A DNA stretch of 64,000 bases, from contig CADCGT010000003.1 in the NCBI GenBank assembly GCA_902801125.1, forward strand, positions 32,077-96,076, read 5' to 3'. Under the pieces are notes generated by a model. It was not told the DNA's origin and made no database searches. It worked only from the letters and a program-made list of their open reading frames with translations. Positions 44,078-53,591 of this stretch are shown piece after piece (the stretch's first letter is position 1; each line of letters begins with the position of its first letter). The stretch comes from an uncultured Pseudomonadota bacterium. GTDB taxonomy: Bacteria > Pseudomonadota > Alphaproteobacteria > Rs-D84. Both the position numbers and the translations under genes were made by a program.

Positions 44078-44794
44078 TTATGCTGGGCTTTGACCAGAAT
44101 ATGCATCAACACAGGTGACATTTATCAAAGTGCAGCCTGAATCTGCGCATGTATGCTTGCAATTTGCCAAGGTTGTGACCTGGGTCTGAACGGCACCAAT
44201 CGCATCTGATACCGCCTTTTCATTTGGTGCGGTTGTGGTGCTGGTCGTGCTGATAGTGTTTGCCGATGAAACCTTGCCGTCCGCGTATGTCTTGATACCA
44301 CCGGATTTAACCGGGTTATCTGAATTTGCTGTTGGCGTGTTATCAAACGTCAATGTATCCTGTTTGGCCGCCAATGCGGTATAAACACCACCCGATGTAA
44401 CCGGTTGGGTATGATCGGCCGTTGGTGCCGTATCTATGCTAACCGCGGCCCATGATGTTCCATCATGCTGTAACATCTGGTTTGACGTTCCGGTCGGCAA
44501 AATGGTTGATGTGCTGCTGTTAATCTGGGCCATGACCGCACCCATTGTTGGAATCTTGTTGGCATCGTTGCCGGCTGTGTATGTGGTCGCACTGTGTATT
44601 GCGCGGGGTGAAAATGTTGGCGCATTTGTATCCGATAAAGACCCAGTATAGACCGGGATTTCATTTGCGGAACCCGTTGCCATCTTGGATTGCATTTTTG
44701 TGTCAACATATGTTTTTGATGTGACAACCGTATCGGCCGATGCGGCAAAAGACGCCATTATCGCCGCCAATGATACAAATACTAATTTTTTCAT
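44078..44794 (-). CDS. Exported stalk/fibre-like protein with KQD-SGG repeats
   Basis: 238 aa from ATG 44794 (GGGGG site). Signal peptide MKKLVFVSLAAIMASFAASA, then DTVVTSKTYVDTKMQSK, the N-terminal signature of the local surface family. Two repeats TAPTADHTQPVTSGGVYTAL and NTPTANSDNPVKSGGIKTYA separated by AAKQDTLTFD are of a type I know from phage tail fibres and other trimeric stalks. The C-terminus differs from the other members: it has CKHTC, SGCTLI and TCVDAYSGQ with four or more Cys instead of the WLD module. Surface location inferred. Confidence 0.82.
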   Translation of the reverse strand: MKKLVFVSLAAIMASFAASADTVVTSKTYVDTKMQSKMATGSANEIPVYTGSLSDTNAPTFSPRAIHSATTYTAGNDANKIPTMGAVMAQINSSTSTILPTGTSNQMLQHDGTSWAAVSIDTAPTADHTQPVTSGGVYTALAAKQDTLTFDNTPTANSDNPVKSGGIKTYADGKVSSANTISTTSTTTAPNEKAVSDAIGAVQTQVTTLANCKHTCADSGCTLINVTCVDAYSGQSPA

Positions 44795-44948
44795 GGTTAT
44801 TTTCCCCCTTTCCTTTGCAAAATTTGTTGTGTTATGGACGATGAATGCGCCGGTCTTGTTGAAATTCACCACAATGCACCGAATTCACCCCTTCCTTTCG
44901 AATTGTATGATACCAATTTTTGAAAAATAACACAAGCGTTATTTTTAT

Positions 44949-45995
44949 CTATTTCAAAACCGTGTCGGCTATCATTTCAACCGCATTGTTTTTTACCAAA
45001 GATTTCTTGGCCATTTTTTCCAACCGCGACGGGTTTTCAAACAATTCGGTCAATGTCGCCGTCAACCATTTCGGTGTAAATTTATCTTGTGCAATTGCAA
45101 AACCACCACCCAATTTTTCAAAGTTTGCCGCATTGGCCGCCTGGTCTGGATTGATGGCAAGTGGCACCAATATCGCCGGCCGGCCGATTGTGGTCAATTC
45201 TATGACGGTGCCCGCCCCGCCACGCCCGATAACAAGGTCCGCATCCGAAATCGCGGTCGCCATGTCGCGAATAAAGGACAAAACATTCGCGTGAATCTTG
45301 TTATCTGCATAAAATTTTTGCAATTTTGCAACATTTTCTGGGCGCGTTTGATGCGTAATAAAAATCTTTTTATTTTTCATATCGCGCACCGCAATTGGCA
45401 CGACCGTGTCCAAAATCTGGGCCCCTAATGACCCGCCCGTCACCAACAGGTGCATTTTACCAGGCAACGGCGCGCCCGCACGTTCCATAAATTCACGCCG
45501 CACCGGCAGGCCCGTATAAACAACGCGCGCAGATGAATTCTTGGGAATGCCGTTCACGTTTTGAAAACTTGTCATCAATGTCTTGACCCAACGCATCGCA
45601 AATCGATTTGCGCGACCAATCGCACCGTTTTGTTCATGCAGGTATGTCGGAATTCCCCAAACATGTGCTGCAAATACCGCCGGCACCGATGCATAGCCAC
45701 CAAACGCAACAACACGGTTTGGCCGCGAAAACATAAATCGTAAAACCAACGCAATTGAAGACACACCAATTTTGAACAACGCAATAATTTGATGTGCACG
45801 ACCCTTGCCCCCAACGCCGGACGCCCATATATGAACGCGTCGCGCACCATGTGGCGCGCCATCCGCAACCATTTTCTTCACACGACCATCGCACGAGACC
45901 GTTATTTTATGTCCACGCGCCGCCAATTCGTTTGCAACCGCCAACGCCGGAAACACATGACCACCCGTACCACCCGTTGCAATCCATATCTTCAT
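44949..45995 (-). CDS. murG: UDP-GlcNAc:lipid I GlcNAc transferase MurG
   Basis: 348 aa from ATG 45995 (GGGGGC site). Glycine-rich ATGGTGGHVFPALAVANEL, HEQNGAIGRANR, GGSLGAQILD and GRGGAGTVIELTTIGRPAIL are MurG signatures. It makes lipid II at the inner face of the membrane. It follows ftsW by 16 bp. Confidence 0.97.
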   Translation of the reverse strand: MKIWIATGGTGGHVFPALAVANELAARGHKITVSCDGRVKKMVADGAPHGARRVHIWASGVGGKGRAHQIIALFKIGVSSIALVLRFMFSRPNRVVAFGGYASVPAVFAAHVWGIPTYLHEQNGAIGRANRFAMRWVKTLMTSFQNVNGIPKNSSARVVYTGLPVRREFMERAGAPLPGKMHLLVTGGSLGAQILDTVVPIAVRDMKNKKIFITHQTRPENVAKLQKFYADNKIHANVLSFIRDMATAISDADLVIGRGGAGTVIELTTIGRPAILVPLAINPDQAANAANFEKLGGGFAIAQDKFTPKWLTATLTELFENPSRLEKMAKKSLVKNNAVEMIADTVLK

Positions 45996-46011
45996 TTTTG
46001 CCCCCGTTGTT

Positions 46012-47151
46012 TTATTTCCATTTGTCTTCGCGCACAATTGCCAATACCATACCAAACAAAAGACAGAATCCGACAAGCGAACTGCCCCCGTACGAGATGA
46101 ACGGTAATGTCATACCCTTGGGCGCGAATAAATGCAAGGTTGATATTAAATTTATACAAGACTGAATTCCAAACAACGCCGCCGCGCCACCAACCGCATA
46201 GAATACAAAACGGTCGCGCGCCCCCAATGCGTCGGTCACCAATAATTTTAACACATACACCAACAGGCCCAACAACAAACACGCCATAATTGCACCTAAA
46301 TCTTCCACGATTGCCGCGTATATAAAATCTGTGTGCGCATCCGGCAGTGATTGTTTAATAAATGCGTCGTCTCCGCGCCCAAACAGGCCGCCATGTTGAA
46401 TCGATTGAACAGACTGGGTCACCTGGTATGTGTCGCCGGTTCCGGTCAACATGGATTCTATACGACCGTGGACATGCGGCATCGTATAATACGCAAACAC
46501 CAACATACCAACACCCGCACAAGTTAGCCCCGCAAATATAGACCAAGGCAGGCCCGCAATTACCAACATTACAACCAATACACCAAGGTAAAGCAACGAT
46601 GTTCCAACGTCTGGGTGTGTTAAAATAATAACCAACATTGGCGCAAACAACGCAAGGTATGTCCACCAAGACATCCAACGAATACGCCACGCGTCACGAA
46701 CAATAAACATTTTTTCACCAAACCGATGTCGCATCCCCGCCAAAAACCATGCGGTCAACATTATAAACCCGGGCTTCATAATATCAGACGGCAAAACATT
46801 CACCGGCCCCAGTGCCACAAATCGCGCAGAACCCTTGATTACATGTGGCGAAATTACCGTCACACCCAACAATGCAAAACCAATCGCAACAACCGCGATG
46901 GAAATCCACAGGACATATTTTTTGTTCAACAAACTTGCCACAAATAATGTGATAATGCCGATAAAGTAAAACGGCAAAGCCTTGGCAATAAAGAAATACC
47001 AGGGTTGATTTATGCGTTCGGCGGCAACACTGCCGGCGGAAACCGCAAAGAACATCCCAATCGCAATCATCAACAGAACGACATACAACAATCGCCGGTC
47101 TATTTCAAAAAACCAACTGGTCAATTTACTTTCTTCGGTCCGCCGAAACAT
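46012..47151 (-). CDS. ftsW: Peptidoglycan glycosyltransferase FtsW
   Basis: 379 aa, about ten membrane helices. SEDS motifs HPDVGTSLLY and C-terminal LPFISYGGSSLVGFCLLFGM. It polymerises glycan at the septum with FtsI. Between mraY and murG, but murD, which normally lies between mraY and ftsW, is missing. Confidence 0.96.
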   Translation of the reverse strand: MFRRTEESKLTSWFFEIDRRLLYVVLLMIAIGMFFAVSAGSVAAERINQPWYFFIAKALPFYFIGIITLFVASLLNKKYVLWISIAVVAIGFALLGVTVISPHVIKGSARFVALGPVNVLPSDIMKPGFIMLTAWFLAGMRHRFGEKMFIVRDAWRIRWMSWWTYLALFAPMLVIILTHPDVGTSLLYLGVLVVMLVIAGLPWSIFAGLTCAGVGMLVFAYYTMPHVHGRIESMLTGTGDTYQVTQSVQSIQHGGLFGRGDDAFIKQSLPDAHTDFIYAAIVEDLGAIMACLLLGLLVYVLKLLVTDALGARDRFVFYAVGGAAALFGIQSCINLISTLHLFAPKGMTLPFISYGGSSLVGFCLLFGMVLAIVREDKWK

Positions 47152-47161
47152 TTATGCCCCC

Positions 47162-48250
47162 CTATGCAAATTTTAATAACATCAACGCAAGGCCAGAAAA
47201 CAAAATCGACATCACAAAAAACCGGTCTACGATTTTTGTTTCGTCCCAGCCCAATTCTTCAAAATGGTGGTGCAGTGGCGCGCGCAAAAACACCCGACGA
47301 CCCGTTCCCGATATGCGACGCGTAATTTTGAAAAACATTGTTTGAATAAACGAAGTCAACAATATCACAACCATCATCATCGCGGCAATTCCCATAATGA
47401 CTTCGGATTTTAACAACATCGCAACCGTTCCCATGAATCCGCCAAGCGCAAGCGAACCAACATCGCCCATGAATATTGACGCCGGACGCGCATTAAACCA
47501 TAAAAACCCAAGAACCGCACCGAACGCCGCACCCAATACCGCGTACAGGCCACTGGTCGCCGGCATAAACAAAACCGTGTCCATAAACCCGATGCGCGTT
47601 GCACCATAAAGCGCGACAACCAACACTATCAACACCGGCATATATAACTTTGCCAACATCCCGTCAAGGCCGTCTGTGATATTTGTTGCATTCGCGCCAC
47701 CGCATATAACAAAATACGCAAACACATAATAAAACAGCCCAAGCGAGAATATAATTCCAAACGGCAACGCCAATGAATATTCTGGGATATATGACGGCAT
47801 GGTTTTATTTATCAAATACGCCAAGATTACAACAAATACACCTTCGACAACAAGGCGCACCATTGGCGACAGGCCGTTCGATGCCTTTTTGGACCCGCTT
47901 GTCACCTTTTTATAATCATCGACGAATCCCAATGTGCCGAACATAACCAAAGACATCAATGCAATCCAGCCAGTCAAACTGGTCATCGGCATAAATGCAA
48001 TTGCGCCAACCAAAATCGCGATTATGACCAATATACCACCCATTGTTGGGGTGCCAGCCTTTTTGCGATGCGATTCGGGGACATTTTCACTAATTGGTTG
48101 ACCTTTTTTCTGCCACGTGTGCATCGCGCGAATAAAGGCGCGTCCGAACAGAATCATTATTAGAAACGCCGTTCCAAACGCCGCACCAAATTGGGTCCAG
48201 CCACCAAAAAACAATCCATAACCATGTGATAACAAATAATCTGTAAGCAT
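47162..48250 (-). CDS. mraY: Phospho-MurNAc-pentapeptide translocase MraY
   Basis: 362 aa, ten membrane helices. FVDDYKKVTSGS with catalytic Asp pair, NATNITDGLDGML and the C-terminal APLHHHFEELGW motif are diagnostic. It makes lipid I. ATG 48250 behind AAAAGGAG. Ten bp separate its end from ftsW. Confidence 0.97.
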   Translation of the reverse strand: MLTDYLLSHGYGLFFGGWTQFGAAFGTAFLIMILFGRAFIRAMHTWQKKGQPISENVPESHRKKAGTPTMGGILVIIAILVGAIAFMPMTSLTGWIALMSLVMFGTLGFVDDYKKVTSGSKKASNGLSPMVRLVVEGVFVVILAYLINKTMPSYIPEYSLALPFGIIFSLGLFYYVFAYFVICGGANATNITDGLDGMLAKLYMPVLIVLVVALYGATRIGFMDTVLFMPATSGLYAVLGAAFGAVLGFLWFNARPASIFMGDVGSLALGGFMGTVAMLLKSEVIMGIAAMMMVVILLTSFIQTMFFKITRRISGTGRRVFLRAPLHHHFEELGWDETKIVDRFFVMSILFSGLALMLLKFA

Positions 48251-48316
48251 AAATTCTCCTTTTATGCCTTTATTCTATCACAAAGATTACAATAATAAAA
48301 TCTTATTTGAAAAAAA

Positions 48317-48607
48317 TTATTTACATTCGGCGGGGTCTTCGTCGTCAATAAACAATGTCCAATCATGCCCCTTGTTCCAAAGGGTAATTTCTGTATCATT
48401 AAGTGTCGCGACATACCGTGCGCCATCCGCCGACGGGGCAATATTCATTTCCACCGTGTCACCATTAAGGGTTGCCGTCAATTTTTCGCCAGATTCACTA
48501 AGTTGTATTTCAACATCATATTTTCCACATGTCATAGAATTATCGTCCGATTTGTCACATGCAACCAACGTCAACGCGCCCAACATACAAAAACAAATTT
48601 TTTTCAT
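48317..48607 (-). CDS. MliC-like lipoprotein (c-type lysozyme inhibitor)
   Basis: 96 aa. Lipoprotein signal MKKICFCMLGALTLVAC with lipobox LVAC. The mature part has the MliC pattern: a Cys (TCGKYDVEIQ), alternating beta strands, GARY, LWNKG and a terminal Cys (AECK). MliC proteins protect peptidoglycan against host lysozyme from the periplasm, which fits a host-associated life. The match is by pattern; the loop holding the inhibitory Ser/Lys is IAPSADGARY here. Confidence 0.75.
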   Translation of the reverse strand: MKKICFCMLGALTLVACDKSDDNSMTCGKYDVEIQLSESGEKLTATLNGDTVEMNIAPSADGARYVATLNDTEITLWNKGHDWTLFIDDEDPAECK

Positions 48608-48628
48608 ATCGCATTTCCTTTTTTTATT

Positions 48629-50671
48629 CTAGAACACGCCACCAACAACGGCACTTGGTTGTGAAGTGACGCCCTGATGAACGACCGGGTTCGGGGTCTG
48701 GCCGGGTTTGAAAGCCTCGGTCACGATGGTCCCAGACGGGTCTTCGGCGGCGGATGCGCCACTGCGCCGATTTACGCGCACAAAATTCAAACCATCTGGA
48801 ATCGAAAATGGTTGATTTTTTTCGTTTGCCAATGCAACCGTCATAAAATCCGAAAATGCACGCGCGGCCATGTGGCTGCCTGCGCCCTTGCCCAATGCCT
48901 TTGGTGTATCGTATCCCAAATACACACCCGCAATAAGGTTTTTCGAAAAACCAACGAACCATACGTCTTTGACATCGTTTGTTGTGCCGGTTTTCCCGCC
49001 GATTGTGTGGCCGGGAACGGCCGCCTGGCGCCCGGTACCACGGTCAACAACGCCCTGTAATATAGATATCAATTGATAAAGGCTTTGCGGGTCAGAAAGC
49101 GGGTCCGATTCCGCTTCATCGACAACGGGTTCCATATCCGGCGTCCATTCCAATATCTCGCTTTTTTCACCACCGACAACATTGCCATAGCGGTCTTCGA
49201 TATAGTCAACCATTTTTGGTTCAATGCGACGCCCGCCATTCACAAACGCCGAATACCCCAAGACCAGGTTCTGTAATGTCGTTTCGCCCGCCCCCAACGC
49301 AAATGACAAATTCATTTCTTTCATATTTTGCGGATAGACACCGAAACGTTGTGCAACCTCTATGGCGTTTTCAACACCAATTTTTTCAACCATACGAACA
49401 CTGGGGACATTGCGCGATGTTTCCAGTGCAAATCGCAATGGCACATCGCCAAGGAATTTTTTATCGTAATTTTCCGGTTTCCATTCCATATTGTTTTCGC
49501 GCCACCCAACAATTGGCGTATCGGATATAAGGTATTCTGGGGAAATTCCGCGTTCCAACGCCGCCAAATACACGAACGGTTTTATTGTACTGCCTATCTG
49601 GCGATATGCCTGGGTTGCGCGGTTAAACGAACTTTCGGCGAATGAACGCCCGCCCGCCATGGCCAACACGCGACCCGTATGCGGATTCATAACGATAATT
49701 GCGCCCTGTAATTTTTCGGTTCGCCCCGCATTGTACGCATCCAACGCCCGATTCAATGCGGCGGACGCGGCGCGTTGATATTCAGGATTGATTGTTGTTT
49801 TAATATATAAACCTTGGTTATATAATGTTTCGCGTCCCAATTTATCAAGTAATTGACGGCGAACTTCTTCGGCAAAGTATTGGAAATCGTCCGCCATTTG
49901 TGCGGTAAAACCACTGTTTATATTCAATGGTTCGGCGGCGGCGGCATCGGCGGCGGCGCGCGTAATATAGCCTTCGTCCGCCATGCGGCGCAACACATAA
50001 TTCCGACGTTCTTCGGCGCGGGCGCGGTCATTTGGCGCCTTGGGCAGGGACGCCAAAAACGCACATTCCGACAAAGTCAAATCTTTGACCGGTTTGTTAA
50101 AATACATCAATGCCGCCGAACCAACACCGTATGCACGCGCCCCAAGGAATATTTGATTCAGATACAGTGTCATAATATGCTTTTTTGAAAACGCACGTTC
50201 AAGGCGCAAGGCCAATATCGCCTCTTTTATTTTTCGCGACATTGTCCGGTCAGACGACAGGAAAAAATTCTTGGCAACCTGTTGCGTGATGGTGGATGCA
50301 CCGGTAAATGTTGTATTAAAACCAAACATGCGCATCGCGTTATTTATAGACGCACGCAAAATACCCTGGACATCAATTCCCGGGTGCGTCCAGAAATTTT
50401 GGTCTTCGGCGGCAACAAAGGCATTTACCAATTGTGGCGGTATATCATCAAAGTCAATAAACACACGGCGTTCTTCGGCGTATTCAATAAGCAACGAGCC
50501 ATCCGCCGCATAAAGGCGCGTCGCGACCGGTGGCGCGTATGTCGCCAATTTCCGATAGTCCGGTAAATTTCCACCATATATCAAAAACAGCGTCGCCACG
50601 GCGGCAATCATTGCGACCACGCACCAGAAAATAATATGTAAAAAAACACGAAAAACTTTTTTAAATTTCAT
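48629..50671 (-). CDS. mrcA: Penicillin-binding protein 1A, bifunctional
   Basis: 680 aa from ATG 50671 (MKFKKVFRV); several longer starts exist but the membrane anchor (about residues 8-33) fits this one. Glycosyltransferase domain with AAEDQNFWTHPGIDVQG, and transpeptidase domain with GSTIKPF (catalytic Ser), TSRN and GKTGTTND. It polymerises and crosslinks peptidoglycan. It is somewhat shorter than enterobacterial PBP1A. Divergent from the 50751 gene. Confidence 0.95.
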   Translation of the reverse strand: MKFKKVFRVFLHIIFWCVVAMIAAVATLFLIYGGNLPDYRKLATYAPPVATRLYAADGSLLIEYAEERRVFIDFDDIPPQLVNAFVAAEDQNFWTHPGIDVQGILRASINNAMRMFGFNTTFTGASTITQQVAKNFFLSSDRTMSRKIKEAILALRLERAFSKKHIMTLYLNQIFLGARAYGVGSAALMYFNKPVKDLTLSECAFLASLPKAPNDRARAEERRNYVLRRMADEGYITRAAADAAAAEPLNINSGFTAQMADDFQYFAEEVRRQLLDKLGRETLYNQGLYIKTTINPEYQRAASAALNRALDAYNAGRTEKLQGAIIVMNPHTGRVLAMAGGRSFAESSFNRATQAYRQIGSTIKPFVYLAALERGISPEYLISDTPIVGWRENNMEWKPENYDKKFLGDVPLRFALETSRNVPSVRMVEKIGVENAIEVAQRFGVYPQNMKEMNLSFALGAGETTLQNLVLGYSAFVNGGRRIEPKMVDYIEDRYGNVVGGEKSEILEWTPDMEPVVDEAESDPLSDPQSLYQLISILQGVVDRGTGRQAAVPGHTIGGKTGTTNDVKDVWFVGFSKNLIAGVYLGYDTPKALGKGAGSHMAARAFSDFMTVALANEKNQPFSIPDGLNFVRVNRRSGASAAEDPSGTIVTEAFKPGQTPNPVVHQGVTSQPSAVVGGVF

Positions 50672-50750
50672 AGCAATTATTTTAAGATAAAAAATTTTCA
50701 TTTGCAAGTATGATATGAATTGTTTAGAATCAAATCTGAAAGGAATGTTT

Positions 50751-51911
50751 ATGGAGAGATTTTTTTGTAAAAAATTTTTCATAATTATTTGTGGCATATG
50801 CGCCACCACTGGCGCATTGGGCGCAAAAAGCCCAAAAGACCCAATCACAATTACAGATAGCGCAATAATAAATTCTTGGGGATTCGGCGGGAATTATACG
50901 CAATCTGTGGCCGGGAAATTTATGCACAATGATTTACTTAATCAACGAAAAGGTGCATGTGGCACAGATGAAGGTGCGGGTGTCGCGATTATTGCACGGC
51001 AAATATGGGAACACGGTGGATATTTTTGCACAACACAAATTCAATCTGCAAACGCCGGGGGTAAATCGTGGATAGAATTTTATAAAAACACCGACAATTT
51101 ATACAAATGCGAAACCATATGTATGCCCGGCTGGACCGGCGTTCAATGCAAAACTCGCAGTACCGGATGCGATGATACCACGGATTATACAAATAACCTG
51201 GATGATGTGATAAATAATTATAAAACCCTGCTTAAATCCGACGGATGTGAAACCGGCATAATAACAACAGAAGTAGATGTATTCAGACACGTTACAAATT
51301 CAGAAAACACACATTCAAATGCACATGTACTTGGTGTTTTGGAACGTAAAACACATGGCGTAAAGGTCGGTATAATTCAAATAAACGCGAACAGAAAAAA
51401 TAATCACAATTCATATATTGCAGATGTGTATTCAGACGGACTAACCAGGATGCTGTGCGCCAATGGATATGTTGCCAATTCCAATCAGACAGATTGTATA
51501 CCCGGACCATCGTGCGCAACCGAACAAGACAAGTTAAATAATTTATGCTCTGGGTTTTCTAACTATAATTCTTCCGAACACAGTTTTAAATACAATTCGG
51601 CACAGGGGTGTTATTATTTCCGTTGTCAAAATGGCAAAGGGTTTAAAAGTGAAATTGATAAAACCTGTGTTGAATGTGACGGCGGTGTTTTGGCGTATGT
51701 TGATGAAAATGGTTATTGCAAAAAGTGTGTCAAAGGTAAATATTTTACAAATTCAGACAAAACATCTTGTAACCGTGATACACAAGCCTATAATCAAACA
51801 GAAATGAGATATGGTGTTGGGGGCGAATCTTCGCCAATCAATGCTCAATGCTGGCTTAAAACAGACAACACAGAATACAAGGAATGTATTCAGTCACAGT
51901 TAAATAAATAA
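50751..51911 (+). CDS. Exported Cys-rich protein with EGF-like segments
   Basis: 386 aa from ATG 50751 (AAAGGAATG site). Signal peptide MERFFCKKFFIIICGICATTGALG. Around residues 120-145 CETICMPGWTGVQCKTR resembles an EGF-like unit; the C-terminal 180 residues have repeats of the form ML/CANGYVANSNQTDC, CVECDGGVLAYVDENGYCKK and CVKGKYFTNSDKTSCNRD. Such Cys-rich modules are common in surface proteins. Function unknown. Monocistronic, with a terminator after it. Confidence 0.83.
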   Translation: MERFFCKKFFIIICGICATTGALGAKSPKDPITITDSAIINSWGFGGNYTQSVAGKFMHNDLLNQRKGACGTDEGAGVAIIARQIWEHGGYFCTTQIQSANAGGKSWIEFYKNTDNLYKCETICMPGWTGVQCKTRSTGCDDTTDYTNNLDDVINNYKTLLKSDGCETGIITTEVDVFRHVTNSENTHSNAHVLGVLERKTHGVKVGIIQINANRKNNHNSYIADVYSDGLTRMLCANGYVANSNQTDCIPGPSCATEQDKLNNLCSGFSNYNSSEHSFKYNSAQGCYYFRCQNGKGFKSEIDKTCVECDGGVLAYVDENGYCKKCVKGKYFTNSDKTSCNRDTQAYNQTEMRYGVGGESSPINAQCWLKTDNTEYKECIQSQLNK

Positions 51912-51916
51912 AAAAA

Positions 51917-51939
51917 CGGTCGCATGATGACCGCTTTTT
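51917..51939 (+). terminator. Terminator after the 50751 gene
   Basis: CGGTC-GCATGAT-GACCG followed by CTTTTTATT, six bases after the stop. Confidence 0.78.
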
Positions 51940-51959
51940 ATTGAATTTGTCCAATAAAA

Positions 51960-52667
51960 CTATTCCATTGTTTTACCGTTTGTCGCGATAACATCGACGC
52001 CAATTTCAATTTTACCACCCGATTCGCGAATAATTAAATCGCCCGCCGCAATTTCTGCAAAATCAAGATTTGTGGACATAAAACCATCAAACTTGCCCGC
52101 GGCAACCCACGCCAAATCCATCGCCGGACATCCGGTTGTGCGAACATTACCCGCCCCCAACGGATTGCCCACAATACCATTATACGCAACCGTCATATCG
52201 GCCGGGTCCGCAATATTTGACACGCGTATGCGCGCCGAATGAAACGCTGAATACGCATACGCACCCGCGCCAGATTCGGCATAGTATAAATATTCGTCAA
52301 TCGGTGAATAAACCAAGGCAATTTTTGTTTCGTCCATTGACCGCAACGCCAAAGATATAGCAAAACGCGGGTTTCCACGAACAAAATTCGCCGCCCCCGA
52401 CAGGGCCAATACGAATTCGTCACGACCATCACCCGCGCGCGTCACATTCGGCGTAAGTAATCCCGCCGATGGACGAACCAATAATAAATCAGATAAAATT
52501 TCTTCTTCGATACGGGCGGCGGCACGGTGAACAAAATCACGCGCACCACGCAACGATTGTTGCAGGTTTTCAACCTCTCCAAAATCGTGGCGCAGACCGG
52601 TTGCCGTGCGTTGCAACGCCATAAACATCTTGTTTAATTCCGGCGAACCTTTGATTAGCAAATCCAT
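51960..52667 (-). CDS. Inositol-monophosphatase-fold protein lacking metal ligands (SuhB-like)
   Basis: 235 aa from ATG 52667 (GGGGGGC site). The alignment to SuhB is clear in the later half: AANFVRGNPRFAISLALRS, ALVYSPIDEYLYYAESGAGA, TTGCPAMDLAWVAAGKFDGF and AEIAAGDLIIRESGGKI. But the family's DPxDG, which binds two Mg, is replaced by LALSG; the EES/EE motif by TPN; and WDxAAG by FAEIAAG with the Asp shifted. It therefore cannot be a normal Mg-dependent phosphatase. E. coli SuhB also has a non-catalytic role with NusA/RNA polymerase in rRNA antitermination, which may be the kept function (inference). Confidence 0.85.
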   Translation of the reverse strand: MDLLIKGSPELNKMFMALQRTATGLRHDFGEVENLQQSLRGARDFVHRAAARIEEEILSDLLLVRPSAGLLTPNVTRAGDGRDEFVLALSGAANFVRGNPRFAISLALRSMDETKIALVYSPIDEYLYYAESGAGAYAYSAFHSARIRVSNIADPADMTVAYNGIVGNPLGAGNVRTTGCPAMDLAWVAAGKFDGFMSTNLDFAEIAAGDLIIRESGGKIEIGVDVIATNGKTME

Positions 52668-52700
52668 TTTGCGCCCCCCAATATGCAAATTTGAATATCG

Positions 52701-52913
52701 TTAGAAACCAAAACCGGCAAATTTCTTTTTGAAATCCGCGGTACGACGGCCCTTTTCACCGGCGTTGGAACGTTGACCCGTCCATGCAGAATGATTCAAA
52801 TTGTCCGTCGACAGAACCAAATCTTTGTTCACCGAAGAAAACATTTTAACCGTTTTCCCGTCGGTCCGTGTAACGTTGATTTCATAATATTCCGGATGAA
52901 TACCTTTTTTCAT
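52701..52913 (-). CDS. rpmE: 50S ribosomal protein L31
   Basis: 70 aa from ATG 52913; a GTG one codon earlier is less likely. MKKGIHPEYYEINVTRTDGK is L31. It lacks the zinc-binding Cys of the C+ form, so it is the zinc-independent type. 34 bp before the IMPase-fold gene; the two may be co-transcribed. Confidence 0.93.
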   Translation of the reverse strand: MKKGIHPEYYEINVTRTDGKTVKMFSSVNKDLVLSTDNLNHSAWTGQRSNAGEKGRRTADFKKKFAGFGF

Positions 52914-53006
52914 CACATGCCCCTTATGTTTTTTAATTTTTAATTTTTGCCGTGAAATTATACAGGCTTTTTTCGGAAAATCAAGGTAATAATGATTTTT
53001 TCATAT

Positions 53007-53522
53007 TTAATATTGACCAATACAGCCCAAATATGAATTTCCCGTCGATTCCAATACATTTACCAATCGATTCTTGTCCCGCCCAGAAAACAGCGCAAGT
53101 ATCGTTCCCGCGTCGGTCGCCAACATATCCGCCACCGTCGCAATTTCAGAACTCATTTTTTTGAAAAAACCACTTGATGGGTATATTTCCGCCGCAAATA
53201 AATGATGCGCCGCATGCCGGTGCGGATGCGCCACAGACGCAGATTCTATGACCATCAACTGGCATTCCGGGGATATTATCAATTTATCGGTCACAACCGC
53301 ATTTCCACCAAGTAATTCGCCCCACCAACCGGTCGAACCATAAAACACCGGGAAATATATAACCGCGTCGGGACGCGATTCAAAAATTTCCGCCACATTT
53401 AAATCGTCGGTAATAACATCCGGCATCGTGCCAATTGACGCATTTATAACCTTGCGGGCGGTCTGGTATTCCATATCAGACCGGGCGCGGCGTGGCCAAT
53501 AAAGAATCGGAAATTTACTCAT
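53007..53522 (-). CDS. Hypothetical protein, 171 aa
   Basis: ATG 53522 (MSKFPILYWPRRARSDMEYQ). Soluble, no signal peptide. A compact alpha/beta composition with VIYFPVFYGSTGWWGELLGG and an His-rich HPHRHAAHHLF near residue 105. Not recognised. 84 bp of AT-rich DNA separate it from rpmE. Confidence 0.72.
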   Translation of the reverse strand: MSKFPILYWPRRARSDMEYQTARKVINASIGTMPDVITDDLNVAEIFESRPDAVIYFPVFYGSTGWWGELLGGNAVVTDKLIISPECQLMVIESASVAHPHRHAAHHLFAAEIYPSSGFFKKMSSEIATVADMLATDAGTILALFSGRDKNRLVNVLESTGNSYLGCIGQY

Positions 53523-53591
53523 TGCGTATGAATTATATCAGATTCGGTGCAATTAAAAAAGGGGGGGCATAAAAATAAATGTCTTGATTTT

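Noticed and set aside
52701..52913. L31 as a possible pseudogene because it has no Cys
   Set aside because: Zinc-free L31 is a normal family variant and the frame and start are intact.
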